Shown: one piece after another, positions 1 through 6,635 of the stretch
Layout: each line of letters opens with the position of its first letter
Position numbering within the stretch: the stretch's first letter is position 1
Source: Alphaproteobacteria bacterium
Lineage (GTDB): Bacteria > Pseudomonadota > Alphaproteobacteria > UBA8366
Direction of reading: 5' to 3'
Length of the DNA: 25,780 nucleotides
Assembly: GCA_030743445.1 (NCBI GenBank)
Contig: JASLSL010000096.1
Span: forward strand, 1 to 25,780
Notes under the pieces: model-generated
Database searches by the model: none
What the model saw: the letters and a program-made list of their open reading frames with translations, nothing else
What the model was told of the DNA's origin: nothing
Position numbers and translations under genes: made by a program

Positions 1-1936
1 CCTTCTCCTCGCCGTTGCGGCGGCGCAGATAGGGATGGACCATGTCGCCCTGGATCGGTCCCGGGCGGACGATCGCGACCTCGACCACCAGGTCGTAGAA
101 GTCGCGCGGCTTCATCCGCGGCAGGAAGGCCATCTGGGCCCGGCTCTCGACTTGGAACACGCCGACCGAATCGCCCTTGCACAGCATGTCGTAGACTGCG
201 GCGTCCTCGCCCGGCACGGTGGCGAGGTCGTGGGTCCGGCCGTAGTGGTCCCGCAACAGGCGGAAGCCCTTGTGGATGCAGGTCAGCATGCCGAGGCCGA
301 GCACGTCGACCTTGAGGATGCCGAGCGCATCGAGGTCGTCCTTGTCCCATTCGATCACGGTGCGGTCCTTCATCGCCGCGTTCTCGACCGGCACGACCTC
401 GTCGAGCCGGCCCCGGGTGATGACGAAGCCGCCGACATGCTGCGACAGGTGCCGGGGGAAGCCGATCAGCTCGCGGGTCAGCTCCAAGGCGAGCCGGAGC
501 CGCCGATCGCTGGCGTCGAGCCCCACTTCCTGCGCCTCCTCGGCCGAAACCCCGCTGCCCGAACGGCCCCAGACCTGGGAGGACAGCGCCGCCGCGGCGT
601 CCTCCGACAGGCCCAACGCCTTGCCGACCTCGCGCACCGCGCGCCGGGTGCGATAGTGGATCACGGTGGCGGCGAGGCCGGCGCGCTCGCGGCCGTATTT
701 CCCGTAGATGTACTGGATCACCTCCTCGCGGCGCTCGTGCTCGAAGTCGACGTCGATGTCGGGCGGCTCGTCGCGCTCGGCCGAGACGAAGCGCTCGAAC
801 AACAGGTCGAGCTTCGAGGGATCGACCGCGGTGATGCCGAGGCAATAGCAGACCGCCGAATTCGCCGCCGAGCCCCTTCCCTGGCAGAGGATATGGCGCT
901 CGCGGGCGAAGCGCACCAGGTCGTGGACGGTGAGGAAATAGGGCGCGTAGCCGAGCTCGCCGACGAGCGCCAATTCGTGCTCGATCTGCGCCCTCACCCG
1001 GGCCGGCACGCCGCCCGGATAGCGCCCGGCGGCACCTTCCCAAGTCAAGCGTTCGAGCTCCGCCTGCGGCGGCGTGCCGTCCGGCGATACCTCGTCGGGA
1101 TATTCGTAGCGCAGCTCCTCCAGACCGAACGTGCAGCGTTCGGCGACCTCGACCGTGCGGCCGACCGCATGCTCGTGGCCGTGGAACAGGCGGGCCATCT
1201 CCCGGCCCCCCTTCAGGTGCCGTTCGGCGTTGGCGGCGAGGCGGAATCCGGCCTGGTCGATGGTGCATTTCTCGCGAATGCAGACGAGAACGTCTGCCAG
1301 GGCGCGGCGCTCGGGGGCGTGCATATGGACGTCGTTGGTCGCGACCGGCGGAATGCCGGTTTTTGTCGATAGATTAAACAGATAGGCCATCCGAGCCGGA
1401 TCGTCGCCAGCGAGCGAACGGCTTATTGCTATATAGCAATTACCGGAGAAAGCGGCCTCGAGCTCGGTGAGTTCGCGCTCGAAATCACAATACGGGGACA
1501 CAATATCGGCACGCCGATACCCGTCGGCAGGAACCTTCGCCATTGTGTCCCCGTATTGTGGCGCGACGGCGACGAAGACCATGCCCTCGCCGGCCTCGAA
1601 AACGTCCTCCCGAAAGAGCTCGCACTCGCCCTTCGGCGCCCTTCGGCGGCCCAAGGTGACGAGCCGCGAGAGCCGGCCATAGGCGGCGCGGTCGCTCGGG
1701 TAGGCGAGCACGCTGGCGCCGTCCTGGAGGTCGAGCCGCGCGCCGACGACGAGCCCGATCCCGGCCTCCTTCGCCGCAAGGTGGGCGCGCACCACCCCGG
1801 CGAGGCTGTTGCGATCGGCGATGCCGATCGCCCGGTGGCCGAGCTCGGCCGCCCGCACCACCAGCTCCTCCGGATGCGAGGCGCCACGAAGGAAACTGAA
1901 GTTGGTGGTGACCTGAAGCTCGGCGTAAGGCGGCAT
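1..1936 (-). CDS. dnaE2: Error-prone DNA polymerase DnaE2 (ImuC), N-terminal 645 residues, cut by window edge
   Basis: DnaE2 is the C-family alpha subunit homologue that carries out translesion synthesis with ImuA and ImuB during the SOS response. The N-terminal PHP domain begins with YAELQVTTNFSFLRGASHPEEL (shown in part: residues 4 onward) and is followed by the polymerase palm. The catalytic acidic residues are visible: D393 and D395 in PDIDVDFEHERR and D544 in ILKVDVLGLG. Other family hallmarks include the CQGRGSAANSAVCYCLGIT stretch. The ATG at 1936-1934 shares one base with the imuB stop (TGATG), so translation is probably coupled. The frame stays open to the left edge; the family is usually about 1,050-1,100 residues, so roughly 400 residues lie outside. 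An extra 25-residue segment (about residues 127-151) in the PHP domain is encoded by a palindromic repeat. Identification is very secure. Confidence 0.96.
   Translation of the reverse strand, partial: MPPYAELQVTTNFSFLRGASHPEELVVRAAELGHRAIGIADRNSLAGVVRAHLAAKEAGIGLVVGARLDLQDGASVLAYPSDRAAYGRLSRLVTLGRRRAPKGECELFREDVFEAGEGMVFVAVAPQYGDTMAKVPADGYRRADIVSPYCDFERELTELEAAFSGNCYIAISRSLAGDDPARMAYLFNLSTKTGIPPVATNDVHMHAPERRALADVLVCIREKCTIDQAGFRLAANAERHLKGGREMARLFHGHEHAVGRTVEVAERCTFGLEELRYEYPDEVSPDGTPPQAELERLTWEGAAGRYPGGVPARVRAQIEHELALVGELGYAPYFLTVHDLVRFARERHILCQGRGSAANSAVCYCLGITAVDPSKLDLLFERFVSAERDEPPDIDVDFEHERREEVIQYIYGKYGRERAGLAATVIHYRTRRAVREVGKALGLSEDAAAALSSQVWGRSGSGVSAEEAQEVGLDASDRRLRLALELTRELIGFPRHLSQHVGGFVITRGRLDEVVPVENAAMKDRTVIEWDKDDLDALGILKVDVLGLGMLTCIHKGFRLLRDHYGRTHDLATVPGEDAAVYDMLCKGDSVGVFQVESRAQMAFLPRMKPRDFYDLVVEVAIVRPGPIQGDMVHPYLRRRNGEEK
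1486..1560. repeat. 75-bp palindromic element inserted in frame within dnaE2
   Basis: Perfect 19-bp inverted arms (1486-1504 and 1542-1560; left arm CACAATACGGGGACACAAT) flank a 37-base centre. The length is exactly 25 codons, and dnaE2 stays open through it, encoding a segment that starts QYGDT and ends VSPYCD. Because the arms are palindromic, the opposite strand also encodes QYGDT and VSPYC. The core CGGGGACAC recurs in the intergenic element at 10481-10594. The mode of insertion recalls Rickettsia palindromic elements, but membership of that family is not claimed. Confidence 0.85.
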
Positions 1937-3636
1937 CACCCGAACACCCCGTGGACGAACCAGCGGGACTCCTCCTCGCCCCCCTCGCGGTAAAGCCAGA
2001 GCCGCCGGCCGTCCTCGTCCTCGACCCGCCAGTAGTCGCGGGCACCCCCGGCCCAGCCTTGGTCCTCGCGCCACCATTCGGGCTCGATCCGCTCCGGCCC
2101 CACGGCGCGGCGCAGCCGATGGTTCCGCCGCCGCCAATGGAAGGCCGCAGGCGTCACCCCTTCGACCGTTACCGCCGCCACCGGTTCGGGCCAACGCAAC
2201 AGGCGCAGCGGGCGGGAGACCCCCTCACCCTCCCACCGCTTCGCGGCGGGCCCCTCCCTCTCCCGCAAAGGGGAGAGGGGTTTTGGCGCAGCGCCATCCA
2301 AATACTCCCCCTGGCCAGGGGAGAGGGGCTTTTCGTCCACGCTCCCAAGCGGCGAAGCCGCTTCCCCTCTCCCCTTGAGGGAGAGGGAGGGGCCCGCGTA
2401 GCGGGAGGGTGAGGGGGTCGTCCCCGGATTTTGGCAAACCCCGACCGCGCGCTGGGCGCGGTCGGGCAGATGGCTCTCAACCGGAACGAGGCATTGAACC
2501 CGAGTAAAGCCGAGCCGGTTACCGAGCCGATCCAACAGCGGGTCGAGGTCGGTGTTGCTATTCTCACCACCGATATCCGCCTGCGCCGGCGCGAGTTTCT
2601 CCATCGCCAGCGCCGCGAGCGCCAGGGTCTCGATCCCGAAGCCCGGATCGAGTTCGTCGAGCCGCTCGGCGAACAGCCGCACCAAATGCGCCGGGTCCCG
2701 GGTCGCCCGGGCGGCGCCGACGGCGGTCCGCTGGACCGAGCCGTCGGCCCGAAAGAGCGCGAACTCGACCCGGCGGCAGCCGAGCCCGTCGTCGGCCAGC
2801 CGCTCGGCGAGCCGGTCGACCAGGCGCTCGAGCCCGCGGGCGATGTCCCGGGGATCGCCGATCGGCTCGGGAAAGGAAAGCCGCACCCGGTAGGGCGGCT
2901 GGACCCGGCGCGGCGAGACCGGCTCGGCGACCCGGCCCAATGCCTGGTCGAGTCGCAGCGCGACCTCGCCGCCGAAGCGCGCGGCCAAGGGGGCGCGGGC
3001 CACCGGGTAGAGATCGCCGACCCGGCGCAGCCCGAGCCGCGAGAGCCCGCCCACCGTGGCAGCCCCGAGCCTGAGCGATGCCACCGGCAGCGGCGCCAGC
3101 GCCGAGCGCAGGCCGCCCGCCGGGATCACGGCCCGGTCCTTGGCCCCGAAACGGGCGAGCGCCCAGGCCGCCCCCGGGGTCTCCGCCAGCGCCGCCCGTG
3201 CCGCGAGGCCGAAGCCAAGGAGCCGGCCCAACAGGTCCTCGAGCAGCGCCGATTCTCCGTCCAAAAGATCGGGGCCCCCGAAAAGGTGGGCGCAACCGGT
3301 AATGTCGAGCCAGACCCCGTCCACCCTCTCGGCCGCGGTCCACGGCGTGTAGCGCCCGCACCACTCGGCGAGCCGGCCCAGCGCCGCCGCATCGCCGACC
3401 GGGTCGGCCGGCCGCGTCGCGATCTCCGAGACCAGCGCCCGGGCGTCGGCGAGCGAGATGCCGGGCGCCAGGCCGGCCGACGCCGCCGCCCTGTCGACCG
3501 CGGCGACGAGGAACCGCCCCGCGGCCTCGGTCACCGTCAGCAGCGGCTGCGCTTGCCCGAGGGCGCCCGCCTCACGCCGCCTGATCCGGTCGGTCGCCAG
3601 GCGGGGCAACCAGAGCGAGACCACCCGTCGCGTCAT
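1936..3636 (-). CDS. imuB: ImuB, Y-family polymerase-like mutasome subunit
   Basis: ImuB is an inactive Y-family polymerase relative that bridges the beta clamp, ImuA and DnaE2 in the mutasome. The protein (566 residues) begins MTRRVVSLWLPRLATDR, the usual ImuB start. The polymerase-like core covers about residues 1-340, including VWLDITGCAHLFGG and the helix-hairpin-helix-like LSRLGLRRVGDLYPV. LVPVESHLPDRAQRA marks the end of the core, and the C-terminal domain contains ERIEPEWWR, RDYWRVEDEDGRRLWLYR and a final WFVHGVFG. A proline- and glycine-rich stretch at about residues 406-473, between core and C-terminal domain, is encoded by a repeat element; without it the length would match the usual size of about 500. 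The start at 3636 lies inside imuA (65-base overlap). An in-frame extension up to 4401 exists but is only the imuA region read in another frame. The stop overlaps the dnaE2 ATG by one base. Confidence 0.95.
   Translation of the reverse strand: MTRRVVSLWLPRLATDRIRRREAGALGQAQPLLTVTEAAGRFLVAAVDRAAASAGLAPGISLADARALVSEIATRPADPVGDAAALGRLAEWCGRYTPWTAAERVDGVWLDITGCAHLFGGPDLLDGESALLEDLLGRLLGFGLAARAALAETPGAAWALARFGAKDRAVIPAGGLRSALAPLPVASLRLGAATVGGLSRLGLRRVGDLYPVARAPLAARFGGEVALRLDQALGRVAEPVSPRRVQPPYRVRLSFPEPIGDPRDIARGLERLVDRLAERLADDGLGCRRVEFALFRADGSVQRTAVGAARATRDPAHLVRLFAERLDELDPGFGIETLALAALAMEKLAPAQADIGGENSNTDLDPLLDRLGNRLGFTRVQCLVPVESHLPDRAQRAVGVCQNPGTTPSPSRYAGPSLSLKGRGEAASPLGSVDEKPLSPGQGEYLDGAAPKPLSPLREREGPAAKRWEGEGVSRPLRLLRWPEPVAAVTVEGVTPAAFHWRRRNHRLRRAVGPERIEPEWWREDQGWAGGARDYWRVEDEDGRRLWLYREGGEEESRWFVHGVFG
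2218..2419. repeat. About 202-bp polypyrimidine/polypurine palindromic element inserted in frame in imuB
   Basis: Perfect 17-bp terminal inverted repeats (GACCCCCTCACCCTCCC at 2218-2234, its complement at 2403-2419) enclose further nested arms of CCCTCCCTCTCCC type and small hairpins such as GGCGCAGCGCC and CCCCTGGCCAGGGG. This kind of C-rich/G-rich palindrome is normally intergenic in alphaproteobacteria (general knowledge); here it is read through in the imuB frame without a stop, in the linker between the polymerase-like core and the C-terminal domain. A related but different element lies at 4437-4540. Confidence 0.85.
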
Positions 3637-4342
3637 GCCATTCCACCATCCAGTGTTTCCCGGGCCAGTTATGCCCCGCCGCGCTGAGACCGCGGCAACG
3701 CAGCAGCTCGATCCGCCAACACCCATTCGGGGCCGTATCGACCCGCCAGCGGCTCGCCACCGCGCTCGGCGCGAGGCGGGTCTGGCTGCCTTTAGTTTCG
3801 CGCAGGACCAGCCCCAGGGTGCGACCCGCCTCGGCCGCGAGCTGCAGGCGACGGCTGGCGCCGAGACCGACCGGCGAGGCCGGCTCGGCGACGACCATCG
3901 CCGGGGCGGCGGCGCGCAGCCCCTCCTCCATCGCCCACAGCATCTCCTTGGCGTTGCGGCAGCGGAGCACGACCAACCGCGCCGGATCGCACCCGAAGGC
4001 GGCGAGGCCGGCACCGTAGAGCCCGTCCGCCGCCGCCTCGCCGACGCACCACAGCACCGGGCCCCGGGCTCGCCCCGCCAACACCGCGGCGAAGCCGGTC
4101 GCCGCACTGCCGATCGCCTCGTGCACCGCGCCGAGACCGAGCCCGCCCCGGGGCAACGCATGGTCGATCGCCGCCAGCCCGAGCGCCAGCACCGCCCCGC
4201 CGATTTCCCCGCCACCGGTGCTACCGCGCTCGATCGCGGCGATCCGGCGGCGCAGTTCCGCGAGCACGCCGGCCTTGGCGGTTTTCGTCTTGGCGACCCT
4301 CGTCCCGGCGGCCTCCGTCTTGGCGGCGCCCGTGCCCGACAT
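3572..4342 (-). CDS. imuA: ImuA, RecA-like mutasome protein
   Basis: ImuA is the small RecA/SulA-superfamily partner of ImuB and DnaE2 in SOS mutagenesis. The 256-residue product has the family features LAELRRRIAAIERG, ALPRGGLGLGAVHEAIG, GPVLWCVGEAAADGLYGAGL, DPARLVVLRCRNAKEMLWAMEEGL and ASRRLQLAAEAGRTLGLVL. The start at 4342 (MSGTGAAKTE) is preferred because GGAG lies about ten bases upstream and because the next in-frame ATG at 4411 would put the LexA box inside the coding region. The N-terminal 25 residues are Ala/Lys/Thr-rich and likely disordered. The 3' end overlaps imuB by 65 bases, so the three genes form one tight operon in the order imuA-imuB-dnaE2. Confidence 0.93.
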   Translation of the reverse strand: MSGTGAAKTEAAGTRVAKTKTAKAGVLAELRRRIAAIERGSTGGGEIGGAVLALGLAAIDHALPRGGLGLGAVHEAIGSAATGFAAVLAGRARGPVLWCVGEAAADGLYGAGLAAFGCDPARLVVLRCRNAKEMLWAMEEGLRAAAPAMVVAEPASPVGLGASRRLQLAAEAGRTLGLVLRETKGSQTRLAPSAVASRWRVDTAPNGCWRIELLRCRGLSAAGHNWPGKHWMVEWHDATGGLALVAPPGDRPDQAA

Positions 4343-4371
4343 CTTCCCTGGACTCCTGCTTGTGGTTTTAT

Positions 4372-4386
4372 GTTCTTGTTTCGTTC
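4372..4386 (-). promoter_or_regulatory. LexA (SOS) box upstream of imuA
   Basis: The plus strand reads GTTC-TTGTTTC-GTTC, an exact match to the direct-repeat GTTC-N7-GTTC LexA operator of alphaproteobacteria. It lies 30 bases upstream of the imuA start, the expected place for repressing the imuA-imuB-dnaE2 operon. The match is seen directly; LexA control is inferred from the known regulation of this operon in related bacteria. Confidence 0.88.
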
Positions 4387-4436
4387 TAGAGCCAAAACCA
4401 AATGCCGTCAAGGGGTTGGAGCTTCACCTCCCAACC

Positions 4437-4540
4437 ACCCCCTCCCTAACCCTCCCCCTCGTTGGGGGGAGGGGATTAATGGAGCGGCCCAACACATAAT
4501 TCCCCCTCCCCTACGAGGGAGGGGGCTAGGGGGAGAGGGT
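4437..4540. repeat. Intergenic C-rich/G-rich palindromic element
   Basis: Imperfect inverted arms (CCCTCCCTAACCCTCCCC on the left; GAGGGAGGGGGCTAGGGGGA on the right) with inner GGGGGAGGGG/CCCCCTCCCC arms surround a short AT-rich centre. It resembles the imuB-inserted element in base character but not in exact sequence. It sits just upstream of the imuA promoter region. Confidence 0.7.
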
Positions 4541-4569
4541 CCAGGTAAATTAATCCACCATCACCAATT

Positions 4570-4684
4570 GTCATTCCGGGGCGCGCAACGCGCGAACCCG
4601 GAATCCATGCCGGAGAGACCCGGACAGCAATAATTTGCCGATTGGCAATGCTCAGGCATGGATTCCCGCTTTCGCGGGAATGAC
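4570..4684. repeat. GTCATTCC...GGAATGAC dispersed palindromic repeat, copy 1
   Basis: The ends are GTCATTCC and GGAATGAC. The right half contains CCATGC-type arms and the hairpin CCCGC-TTTC-GCGGG. The 37 bases at 4650-4686 are identical to 9272-9308, which shows a dispersed family. Together with the element at 4437-4540 it fills the 322-base gene-free stretch 4387-4708; nothing else was recognised there. It lies immediately behind the TPR gene stop and could act as its terminator. Confidence 0.8.
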
Positions 4685-4708
4685 GATAAAGGAGGTACAG
4701 GAACGCCC

Positions 4709-5281
4709 CTACAGCGACTTGAGTTCGTGCTCGCGAATCAGCTCCAGCGCCCGCTTGGCGAGAGGATAATTCGGCTCGTACTCGAGCGCCTTCTCGAACG
4801 ATCGTTTCGCCTCGGCGAACCGGCCCTCCATGAGTAATACCCGTCCCATGTTGAAGTGCGGGAACTGGTAGCAGCAATAGCGCTTCGCCCGCGCCGCCTT
4901 CTCGAACCAGGGCGTCGCCTCGTTCGCCCGGCCGAGCTCGATCAGGTAGGCACCGATGTCGTTGTACGGATTGCCGTAATCGGGATCGAGCAGGATCGCC
5001 TTCTCGCACTCGTCGATCGCCTCGTCAGTCAAACCGAGACGGCTCAACGACCAGCCGAGATAGGTATGACCCTCCGCCGTCGGATGGGCCTCGATCGACT
5101 TGCGAAACGCCTCGGCCGCACGTTCGAACCGTCCCAGGATATGAAGGACATAGCCTTCCTGCCACAGGGCCTGGGCCTGTTCGATCGCGGATTTGTCCGC
5201 GCCACGCGCCGCGTGACTCCACCCCAATCCGATCAGAACGATCGGAACAAGGACGATGGTGGCGAAGCGACAACGGCGCAT
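4709..5281 (-). CDS. Secreted tetratricopeptide repeat (TPR) protein
   Basis: A 190-residue protein with an N-terminal Sec-type signal sequence (about residues 1-28, hydrophobic FATIVLVPIVLIGLGW and a likely cut after AARGA), so probably periplasmic. About four TPR units follow, with signature positions such as GYVLHILGRFERAAEAFRKS, YLGWSLSRLGLTDEAIDECE, YNDIGAYLIELGRANEATPW and MGRVLLMEGRFAEAKRSFEK, ending about residue 175. TPR arrays are protein-protein docking modules; the partner is unknown. There is no clear ribosome-binding site; a TATAAT hexamer ends only five bases before the ATG. The gene diverges from the SpoIIAA-like gene. Family is clear; specific function is not recognised. Confidence 0.85.
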   Translation of the reverse strand: MRRCRFATIVLVPIVLIGLGWSHAARGADKSAIEQAQALWQEGYVLHILGRFERAAEAFRKSIEAHPTAEGHTYLGWSLSRLGLTDEAIDECEKAILLDPDYGNPYNDIGAYLIELGRANEATPWFEKAARAKRYCCYQFPHFNMGRVLLMEGRFAEAKRSFEKALEYEPNYPLAKRALELIREHELKSL

Positions 5282-5286
5282 GCCGA

Positions 5287-5317
5287 ATTATACGTTTAAT
5301 CGTCTGACCTGTCTCAA
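5287..5317 (-). promoter_or_regulatory. Candidate promoter of the TPR gene, possibly leaderless
   Basis: On the minus strand a consensus TATAAT (5292-5287) stands five bases before the ATG at 5281; a TTGAGA hexamer (5317-5312) is 19 bases further upstream, a slightly long spacer. Transcription would be expected to begin at or beside the start codon, giving a leaderless mRNA. The hexamers are seen directly; promoter function is inferred. Confidence 0.4.
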
Positions 5318-5372
5318 TGCGCCGAGAGCCGGAATCGGGCAGGCTGGAGGTCAGAGAAAAGGAGACCAAACC

Positions 5373-5735
5373 ATGCTCGACGTCCTGCCAGAAAGCGAAA
5401 GCAACGTGCTAATCCTCCACGCGACCGGCAAGCTGACCGACGACGACTACCAGCGGGTACTGATCCCGCGCCTCGAGGCGATCATCGAGGCCTACGGCAA
5501 GGCCCGGATTCTGATCGAAATGAAAGAGGACTTCGAAGGTTGGGAGCTGGGTGCGGCGTGGGAGGACGCCAAGCTCGGCGTCCGGCACCGCACCGACTTC
5601 GAGAAGATAGCCGTCGTCGGCGCGCCCCAGTGGGTCGATTGGGGTGCAAAGATCGGCGCACATTTCATGTCGGGCGAGCTCAGGACCTACGACGAGGACG
5701 ATTTCGACGACGCCCTCGACTGGATCCAGCACTAA
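5373..5735 (+). CDS. SpoIIAA/STAS-like domain protein
   Basis: A 120-residue soluble protein made of a single SpoIIAA-like (STAS-fold) domain. Seen: the strand-helix pattern NVLILHATGKLTDDDYQRVLIPRLE, then KARILIEM, an aromatic region FEGWELGAAWEDAKLG, and FEKIAVVGAPQWVDWGAKIGAHFMSGELRTY, with an acidic C-terminus. Proteins of this family are common single-domain proteins in proteobacteria with no firm role. The ATG at 5373 is chosen because GGAG lies eight bases upstream; a longer frame back to 5256 crosses the divergent promoter region and has no family similarity. It ends six bases from the convergent GST gene. Confidence 0.85.
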   Translation: MLDVLPESESNVLILHATGKLTDDDYQRVLIPRLEAIIEAYGKARILIEMKEDFEGWELGAAWEDAKLGVRHRTDFEKIAVVGAPQWVDWGAKIGAHFMSGELRTYDEDDFDDALDWIQH

Positions 5736-5741
5736 CGCGCG

Positions 5742-6632
5742 TCAGAACACGCCGGTGCTGACGATGAAGCGGTCGAGGAGCCAAAAGATGCCGTAGCCGA
5801 TGGCGGCGATCAGGATCACGATCAGGGTGATCCTGATCCCGAAGGCGCGGAACAGAGAGGGCACGGTGACCGACAGCGCGTTGTGGCGATACACCTTGGC
5901 GGCGCGGAAGCTCGGCCGCGCGCGCAAACGCTCGTAATAGGCCTCGACGCTGGGCCGGGTGCCGCGCTTCCACATGCGCGCCAGGTGCAGCATTTCGAGC
6001 CGCGCCAGGAAGGCACTCCACGCCAGGTCGCTGAGCGAGTAACCGGAATCGACCAGCCACTCGCGCCCCGCCATGCGCTCCTCCAAGTGGTCGAGCATCC
6101 GCTCGGCCTCGAACGACACGTTCTCGACCCAGCTCGGGTCGTCGATCGACTCCTCCAATTTGAGCACGTCCCTACGCTTCGCCTCGTAGACGTCGGCGAG
6201 GTCGGGATGCGCCGCGGCGAGGTCGCGCAGGATCCGCTTGCGCCGCTCGATATCGGCCCGGGTGAAGGTGCCCGGCATGCCGCTGACGATGCCATGCGTG
6301 AGATCGCGCTCGGGAAAGGCCAACAGCGTCTCGACCCAATTATTGACGTATTTCCGCGCTTCCGCGTCCTCGGGAATCAGGCCACCGCTCGGGTACTTGT
6401 CGATCAGGTGCCTGACGATCAGCCGTGTGTCCGAAACGACCTCGCCGCCGTCCTTCAGGATCGGCACGAAACCGTGCTCGTTGAGCTTCATGTACCACGG
6501 CGCATAGTTCTGGTGCGCCGGGCCGATGTCGACCATGTGGCCCTCCCAGTCGATCTTCATCTCGCTCAAGACCAGCCGCACGATCTGCGAGTTATAGGAT
6601 AGCGGGTAGTGATAGAGGGTGACCTCGGCCAT
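5742..6632 (-). CDS. Glutathione S-transferase family protein with C-terminal membrane anchor
   Basis: A 296-residue protein. Residues 1-85 form a thioredoxin-like GST N-domain (VTLYHYPLSYNSQIVRLVLSE, the cis-proline strand GFVPILKDGG, and VVSDTRLIVRHL at the glutathione-binding position). Residues 90-255 are helical and contain a long charged insertion (RKRILRDLAAAHPDLADVYEAKRRDVLK) before the usual C-domain motif GYSLSDLAWSAFLARLE. The last 29 residues contain a single membrane helix (268-286, ITLIVILIAAIGYGIFWLL) with only ten residues after it, so the protein is probably tail-anchored with the GST domain in the cytoplasm. The overall plan resembles eukaryotic GDAP1. It starts three bases after the stop of the ThDP enzyme gene, so they are co-transcribed. 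The substrate is unknown. Confidence 0.88.
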   Translation of the reverse strand: MAEVTLYHYPLSYNSQIVRLVLSEMKIDWEGHMVDIGPAHQNYAPWYMKLNEHGFVPILKDGGEVVSDTRLIVRHLIDKYPSGGLIPEDAEARKYVNNWVETLLAFPERDLTHGIVSGMPGTFTRADIERRKRILRDLAAAHPDLADVYEAKRRDVLKLEESIDDPSWVENVSFEAERMLDHLEERMAGREWLVDSGYSLSDLAWSAFLARLEMLHLARMWKRGTRPSVEAYYERLRARPSFRAAKVYRHNALSVTVPSLFRAFGIRITLIVILIAAIGYGIFWLLDRFIVSTGVF

Positions 6633-6635
6633 CGC

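Noticed and set aside
35..1372. 445-codon open frame on the plus strand
   Set aside because: It lies antisense to dnaE2, has a composition typical of GC-rich shadow frames (Arg, Asp, Ala, Val), and shows no domain.
1429..2045. Possible frameshift in dnaE2 suggested by overlapping minus-strand open frames around the palindrome
   Set aside because: Codon-by-codon reading from 1936 through the palindrome showed one continuous frame with no stop; the other frames are shadows.
3637..4401. Longer imuB frame reaching back to 4401
   Set aside because: The upstream part is imuA read in another frame and would cover the LexA box; the ImuB family begins at MTRRVVSLWLP.
2431..4633. Long plus-strand frames opposite imuB and imuA
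   Set aside because: Antisense shadows; the minus-strand frames contain clear ImuA and ImuB motifs.
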